Origin: a bacterium
GTDB taxonomy: Bacteria; Verrucomicrobiota; Verrucomicrobiia; Limisphaerales; UBA11358
Reading direction: 5' to 3'
DNA length: 7,063 nt
Assembly: GCA_021781185.1 (NCBI GenBank)
Contig: JAJXXI010000067.1
Location: forward strand, 1 to 7,063
Shown here: piece by piece, positions 4,401 through 7,063 of the stretch
How positions within the stretch are numbered: position 1 is the stretch's first letter
Layout: each line of letters opens with the position of its first letter
Translations under genes and position numbers: made by a program
Notes under the pieces: generated by a model
The model's database searches: none
Told to the model about the DNA's origin: nothing
What the model saw: the letters and a program-made list of their open reading frames with translations, nothing else

Positions 4401-7063
4401 ACGTTCGCGGAAACCCCGCCGCCATTAACCGACGTCACCCGGTAATAATAAATCGTGTTGGAACTCACCGTGCTGTCCGTGTAAGCCGTCTCGGTGATGC
4501 TTTGCAAAAAAGTGAACGGACCGCCGGCACTGGTCGCGCGGTAGATGGCGTAGCCAACCGCCCTGGGCACCGCCGTCCAGTTGAGCGTGATGACATTGGT
4601 CTGCGTAAAACTGCCGGTGAGGGAAACGGGCGCGGAAGCGGGCGGTGCCGGCAAGGGCACGGCCACGACGGAGGCCGAATTGGTGCTGGTGCCGCCCGCG
4701 CCCGTGGCGGTGACAAAGTAACGGTAAATGCTCCCATCCGTGAGCGCCGTATCCGTGAAGCTGGTGGCGGTGTTCGTGTTGTTGAGCAAGATCGTGCTCA
4801 AGGTGTTCGATGAACCGCCGCCGCTGTTCACCAGCGTGGAACGCCAGACACTGTAATAATTCGCGCCGGCCGAAGCGGTCCAATGCAGGCTGACGTTTTG
4901 ATGGCCGGTGCCGCTGACCACCAGTCCGGCGGGCGCGGCGGGCGCGCTCGTGGCGAGGCTGGCCGAAGGCGTCGCGCCGGCGCTGGCCGGCGAATTCACG
5001 CTGCTGCCGGTCGGATTGACCGATTGCACGGCATAATAATAAGTCGTGCCATTGGCCGCCGTGGTGTCCAGATACGTCGCGTTGTTCGCACCACTGCCAC
5101 AGACAGGCCCCACCACGCCGTTCGTGATCGGGGTGAAGCCGCTGACGGATGAGGTCGAACGCAGCACAGTGTAGCTCGTCGCCCCCGGCGTGACCGGCCA
5201 GGAAATCAAATTGCAATTGTTGCCGGCAAAAGCTGTCACGCTGGCGGGCGCGGGCGGCACATAGCCCGTCAGTTCCAGCCGGAGATAATCATACATCGCG
5301 TGATCCGCAAAATAACTGCCGCCGACCTGGCGTGTTGTGAAGGTGATCGTGTTCGCCCCGGCGTGGAGCAGCGAGCCGGGAAACGTGATGCGCTCATCCG
5401 AACTCGCACCCTGATTACCTTCGCGGATGCTGGTGTCGCTGCCGGTGTAGCCGGGAATAAAGCCGGTTGACGGAATGGCATTGGGCGTGGCGGCCACCCC
5501 GGAGCTGCTGCCGAGATTGACGTTGTTGACGCTTACCACCAGTGCGCAGTAATAATCCGAGGCCAGCCCAAGGTAGAGCGACGCCTGCGCGCCGTTGGCT
5601 GGTGCCGAGGCCAGATTAAACGTAATCGTGGAACTGGAATTGTTGTAGGTGCCCGTGCTGCTCACCACGACGGGCTGGACGAAATTCCAGTCGGTCGTCC
5701 AGCGGCTCCGGCCCACCACATAGTTGGGGCCGTTCGGAAAGTCGAAGGGAAATTCCAGCCACTTGCTCCAGATCGGGCTGGGCGCGGTCGGACTGGGGCC
5801 GATGTCACCCACCCACCAGTCATCTCCGTGACGGAATTTATCCGCCACCCGGTTTGGATACCCGATTTCAAACACCGTGGGACCGACGCGTGCCGGCGTC
5901 CAGACGACATTGCCCAAATTGTTGGTGGCCCCGCCCGTGACGGTCACCGGGAACGGACTGGCCGGCAGGTCGAACAAGAACGGTGGATTGCCGCCGGTCT
6001 GAGCCTGCGACATGAAGGTTTCCGGCACGCCCGGCCCGAACGCATACAAGGTGTAATTCGCGCCCGCGATGACGTTCGGGATGGTGAAATTGCCATTCGG
6101 GTCCGTCTTCACCCAGAATTGATACGGCTTCATCCACTGTTGGAAATCATACGTCCCGGTGGAAGTCACCGGCTGCTGCACCACGCCAACCCACAAACCG
6201 GCGGCGGAAGCGTGAGGATTGCCGCTGTCGTTGATGGCAAAATGTCCCGTCACGGTGCCACGGCCGGCGGCCGGCGTGTAGTTGGCATTGTTGAACCAAC
6301 TGTATGGCCACGCGGCCTGCTCGGCGGCACCCTGCGCGAGGGCGTCGCTGTAAAGCGCCTGCGCTGCGAGATTCGTGGCGGTGAGCGAATTCGTCACGTT
6401 GTTGCAATAAATGAAATACGGCCCGCAGACCTTCGTCCACACCTCGCCGCTGGCAAAGTGGCCGTCAGACCCCATGCCGTAATGGCCGCCGTTGAGCATG
6501 TTTAAAACCGTGGTGCCAATGTGCTCCATCAGCTCGCGCTTGAGCGGGCCGCCGTTGTAATATTCCGAACTCGCCGAGATGTTCCACAGGCCGACATTTT
6601 TGCCACCCGTGCCCACGCTGCTCCAGCCCCAGACCCGCTGCACGCCCAGGTCCGCGCTGTATTTGTATTTATCCTCGTATTGGCCGGCATAAATTCCATT
6701 CGTCCACAGCGAAACCTCCTTGGGCGCGCCCTGCACGCCGATTGCCGAACCGCCGGAAACCTCCATCAGCCGGTTGCGCGTCGCGTCCACGCTCATCCAG
6801 TTGAACATGGAGCCGGCGTAAATGTTGTCGCGGCATTCGCCCATGCCAAAGACCCCGTCCACGCTGCGGTGACCATAAATGGCCGTCACGTAAAATCCGG
6901 TCGCACCGCGCAGCAGCGAGTAATGAACTTCCAGCACGTCATTGGTCACGGACGTGGTGACCAGCGAGATTTCCGCGTAGTTGCCGCCGTTGCTCGCCGG
7001 ATCCACCACCAGCGAATAAGTGAACGCCAATCCCTGCGAGCTGCTGTTTTCCCAATACAACTG
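1484..7063 (-). CDS. Giant PL4 rhamnogalacturonan lyase with FnIII, PATR and C-terminal modules (5' end beyond window)
   Basis: The reading frame is open to the window edge. The codon at 7060-7058 is TTG, preceded by an in-frame CAG, so this is not the true start; the signal peptide and the start of the catalytic domain lie outside. The stop is TGA at 1486-1484. Counting the 7060 codon as residue 1, 1858 residues are visible: PL4 catalytic domain (1-250), PL4 domain II (about 263-347), PL4 domain III, CBM-like (about 394-600), four FnIII domains (602-982), PATR-type beta-helix (about 987-1781) and a C-terminal module (1783-1858). PL4 enzymes cleave the rhamnose-galacturonic acid backbone of rhamnogalacturonan I by beta-elimination. 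K133 and H193 match the catalytic Lys/His pair of the family. Single-function PL4 enzymes have roughly 500-650 residues, so about 1250 residues here are added modules, probably for secretion, surface display or glycan binding (inference). There is no C-terminal beta-barrel, so it is not a classical autotransporter. No frameshift or internal stop is seen. Confidence 0.93.
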   Translation of the reverse strand, partial: QLYWENSSSQGLAFTYSLVVDPASNGGNYAEISLVTTSVTNDVLEVHYSLLRGATGFYVTAIYGHRSVDGVFGMGECRDNIYAGSMFNWMSVDATRNRLMEVSGGSAIGVQGAPKEVSLWTNGIYAGQYEDKYKYSADLGVQRVWGWSSVGTGGKNVGLWNISASSEYYNGGPLKRELMEHIGTTVLNMLNGGHYGMGSDGHFASGEVWTKVCGPYFIYCNNVTNSLTATNLAAQALYSDALAQGAAEQAAWPYSWFNNANYTPAAGRGTVTGHFAINDSGNPHASAAGLWVGVVQQPVTSTGTYDFQQWMKPYQFWVKTDPNGNFTIPNVIAGANYTLYAFGPGVPETFMSQAQTGGNPPFLFDLPASPFPVTVTGGATNNLGNVVWTPARVGPTVFEIGYPNRVADKFRHGDDWWVGDIGPSPTAPSPIWSKWLEFPFDFPNGPNYVVGRSRWTTDWNFVQPVVVSSTGTYNNSSSTITFNLASAPANGAQASLYLGLASDYYCALVVSVNNVNLGSSSGVAATPNAIPSTGFIPGYTGSDTSIREGNQGASSDERITFPGSLLHAGANTITFTTRQVGGSYFADHAMYDYLRLELTGYVPPAPASVTAFAGNNCNLISWPVTPGATSYTVLRSTSSVSGFTPITNGVVGPVCGSGANNATYLDTTAANGTTYYYAVQSVNPTGSSVNSPASAGATPSASLATSAPAAPAGLVVSGTGHQNVSLHWTASAGANYYSVWRSTLVNSGGGSSNTLSTILLNNTNTATSFTDTALTDGSIYRYFVTATGAGGTSTNSASVVAVPLPAPPASAPVSLTGSFTQTNVITLNWTAVPRAVGYAIYRATSAGGPFTFLQSITETAYTDSTVSSNTIYYYRVTSVNGGGVSANVTDSVNSQQTFPASLSAVGTNAQIILTWPAAAGATTYNIKRGTRAGNETTIVATGIASTSYTNTSLVNGTTYYYVVTATGPGGTSGNSPEASATPFANASGIWTADANGNWGDATNWSGGAVASGTGSTADFSTVNLSTNRTITLDTARTISEMIFGDPSASFNWILSGTNVLTLGASPDIKVVNQSATINTVIAGSAGLAKTGPGTLVLGGATNTLTGGATVNAGSLILDYSASNSPAANLIPAANALTLGGGSLQVSGSSNAVSSQTFASTVLNAGGSVISAAPVAGANNPTVALGAFTVNAGGLVKFTGPATVSAGGTTVASNAVITTTTAGGNNAFVGSHAIFATVGLYDFAATLTAPSPYPVIGGSQIPGFYTAASGTAGTSGNLDVAGNITGWSGQPYLLSMRFNTDVGADISVASYSTLTLANILVTPDVGPHKVTYNNGSFRPNSSGSGPFVVWQNNSAGELVLNTGIGNAKNGTSAYVQAGPGTVVINSTGNGYSDQNYLNGGVTLIAGNGSLGSASAGLAVNLNGGTVVANGTFALDNAGANARPVNLLANGGGLAATAGNTLTVDGVIGSDLNAGPLTIGIPASSANGDVSGLLPGTGAGTANATPMYATGTVVLTNANYYTGGTLLQSGTLNLNGINALGGGNFGGLTFNGGSLQYAAGLTGNNGSADLTSNGNAGITLAAGGGTIDVNGNSVTYANSIGNNGSGSLTVESTEANGELILQGANSYAGTTIITNVTVLANNASGSATGSGDVTVQNGGTLGGSGTVDGSVTVNSGGTLAPGNAPGSLTIGNNLLLAEGSAIFMQISHSPPANDAVVVAGTLTAGGTLTVTNTGAAAFTAGDSFQLFSAGNFAGSFGHLVLPALPDGLVWNTNLFMLSGTLAVAAYSPPVIGLVTVSGDTLYLGGSGGVAYGTYYMLATTNLTMAQWTVITTNQFDAGGNFNFTDAVNPQSPQSFYRLELP
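1487..1714 (-). other. C-terminal module of the lyase, candidate sorting or anchoring domain
   Basis: Residues 1783-1858 start YSPPVIGLVTVSGDTLYLGG, continue with TYYMLATTNLTMAQWTVITT (1810-1829) and end FNFTDAVNPQSPQSFYRLEL plus a final proline. This small beta-rich module, with its closing F-Y-R-L, resembles C-terminal modules I associate with large secreted Verrucomicrobiota proteins after PATR repeats. Its place at the extreme C-terminus suggests a role in secretion or surface attachment, but that role is inferred. It is not a PEP-CTERM or LPXTG signal: there is no transmembrane helix and no basic tail. Confidence 0.55.
1718..4102 (-). repeat. Autotransporter-associated beta-strand (PATR) repeat region
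   Basis: Residues about 987-1781 form a Gly/Ala/Thr/Asn-rich beta-helix-like region. It opens with GIWTADANGNWGDATNWSGG (987-1006), a typical lead-in. PATR-type units include LAKTGPGTLVLGGATNTLTG (1086-1105), YVQAGPGTVVINSTGNGYSD (1372-1391), GTVVLTNANYYTGGTLLQSG (1508-1527) and GELILQGANSYAGTTIITN (1614-1632). A TGSGDVTVQNGGTLGGSGTV block (1645-1664) and LAPGNAPGSLTI (1676-1687) complete the usual ending. In other bacteria such repeats belong to passenger domains; here no translocator barrel follows. Confidence 0.85.
4115..5257 (-). repeat. Array of four fibronectin type III domains
   Basis: Four diverged copies lie at residues about 602-698, 707-802, 807-895 and 897-982. Each has a xxLxWxxxxGAxxYxVxRxT first half and a second half near NGTTYYYxVxxxxxxGxSxxS. 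Copies 1 and 4 share NGTTYYY, and the DNA of that motif (5032-5054 and 4180-4202) matches at 22 of 23 bases. Copies 2 and 3 read DGSIYRYFVTATGAGG and SNTIYYYRVTSVNGGG. Such modules are usual spacers in extracellular carbohydrate-active enzymes. C616 and C654 in copy 1 are the last cysteines in the protein and could form a disulphide. Confidence 0.85.
5261..5881 (-). other. PL4 domain III (CBM-like jelly roll)
   Basis: Residues about 394-600 begin with TVFEIGYPNRVADKFRHGDD, the conserved opening of the third PL4 domain, and end with the usual MYDYLRLELTGY strand. DFPNGPNYVVGRSRWTTDWN (440-459) and a late TITF strand also fit. The domain resembles carbohydrate-binding jelly rolls and probably helps to hold the polysaccharide. 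Confidence 0.83.
6020..6274 (-). other. PL4 domain II (FnIII-like beta-sandwich)
   Basis: Residues about 263-347 start with GRGTVTGHF and contain GLWVGVVQ, YQFWVKTDPNGNFTIPNV and YTLYAFGPGVPETF. This is the pattern of the small beta-sandwich that follows the catalytic domain in PL4 enzymes (the Pfam fn3_3 type). Its order directly after the catalytic domain supports the family call. Confidence 0.82.
6311..7063 (-). other. PL4 catalytic domain (C-terminal part)
   Basis: Residues 1-250 resemble plant-type and bacterial rhamnogalacturonan lyases. Key blocks are ATRNRLMEV (93-101), EDKYKYSADL (129-138), VWGW (143-146), SEYYNGGPLKREL (165-177), TTVLNMLNGGHYG (183-195) and KVCGPYFIYCNN (210-221). 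K133 (codon 6664-6662) and H193 (codon 6484-6482) lie 60 residues apart, the same spacing as catalytic Lys150 and His210 of the Aspergillus aculeatus enzyme as I recall it. The R-x-R pair at 95/97 may be the substrate-binding arginines. The domain looks catalytically intact in the part visible. Confidence 0.88.

Noticed and set aside
5828..6505. 225-codon plus-strand frame opposite PL4 domains II and III
   Set aside because: Low-complexity Arg/His-rich shadow of a well-supported coding region.
7058..7060. TTG as the start codon of the lyase gene
   Set aside because: The frame continues upstream without a stop to the window edge, and the first visible residues are already inside the catalytic domain.

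Overview
The window holds two protein-coding genes on the minus strand, both cut by a window edge, separated by a 339-base gap. Both encode secreted enzymes for breaking down plant cell-wall polysaccharide. I see no tRNA, rRNA, CRISPR array, transposase or phage gene.

The organism is most likely a member of the Verrucomicrobiota (an inference). The clues are a GC-rich genome, a huge carbohydrate-active enzyme fused to fibronectin type III modules and autotransporter-associated beta-strand (PATR) repeats without any beta-barrel translocator, and a C-terminal module ending in FYRLELP of a type I associate with secreted proteins of that phylum. The lack of a clear Shine-Dalgarno sequence before the one visible start fits but does not prove this.

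Layout, read in the direction of transcription (high to low coordinates): 7063-1484 is a polysaccharide lyase family 4 (rhamnogalacturonan lyase) gene that enters the window already in its catalytic domain. It continues through the two accessory PL4 domains, four FnIII domains, about 800 residues of PATR-type beta-helix and a 76-residue C-terminal module. 1483-1145 is intergenic and contains an imperfect inverted repeat (1155-1173 / 1347-1365) that may bound a small dispersed element, plus two possible stem-loops. 1144-1 is the first 381 codons of a GH115 alpha-glucuronidase with a signal peptide; it leaves the window just after a conserved glutamate region.

The lyase would cut the rhamnose-galacturonic acid backbone of pectic rhamnogalacturonan I outside the cell. 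The GH115 enzyme would remove glucuronic acid or 4-O-methylglucuronic acid caps from xylan or from arabinogalactan side chains. Together they suggest a pectin/hemicellulose degradation locus. Nothing here shows a clearly new defence or mobile system; the most unusual items are the architecture of the giant lyase and the inverted-repeat-bounded intergenic block.
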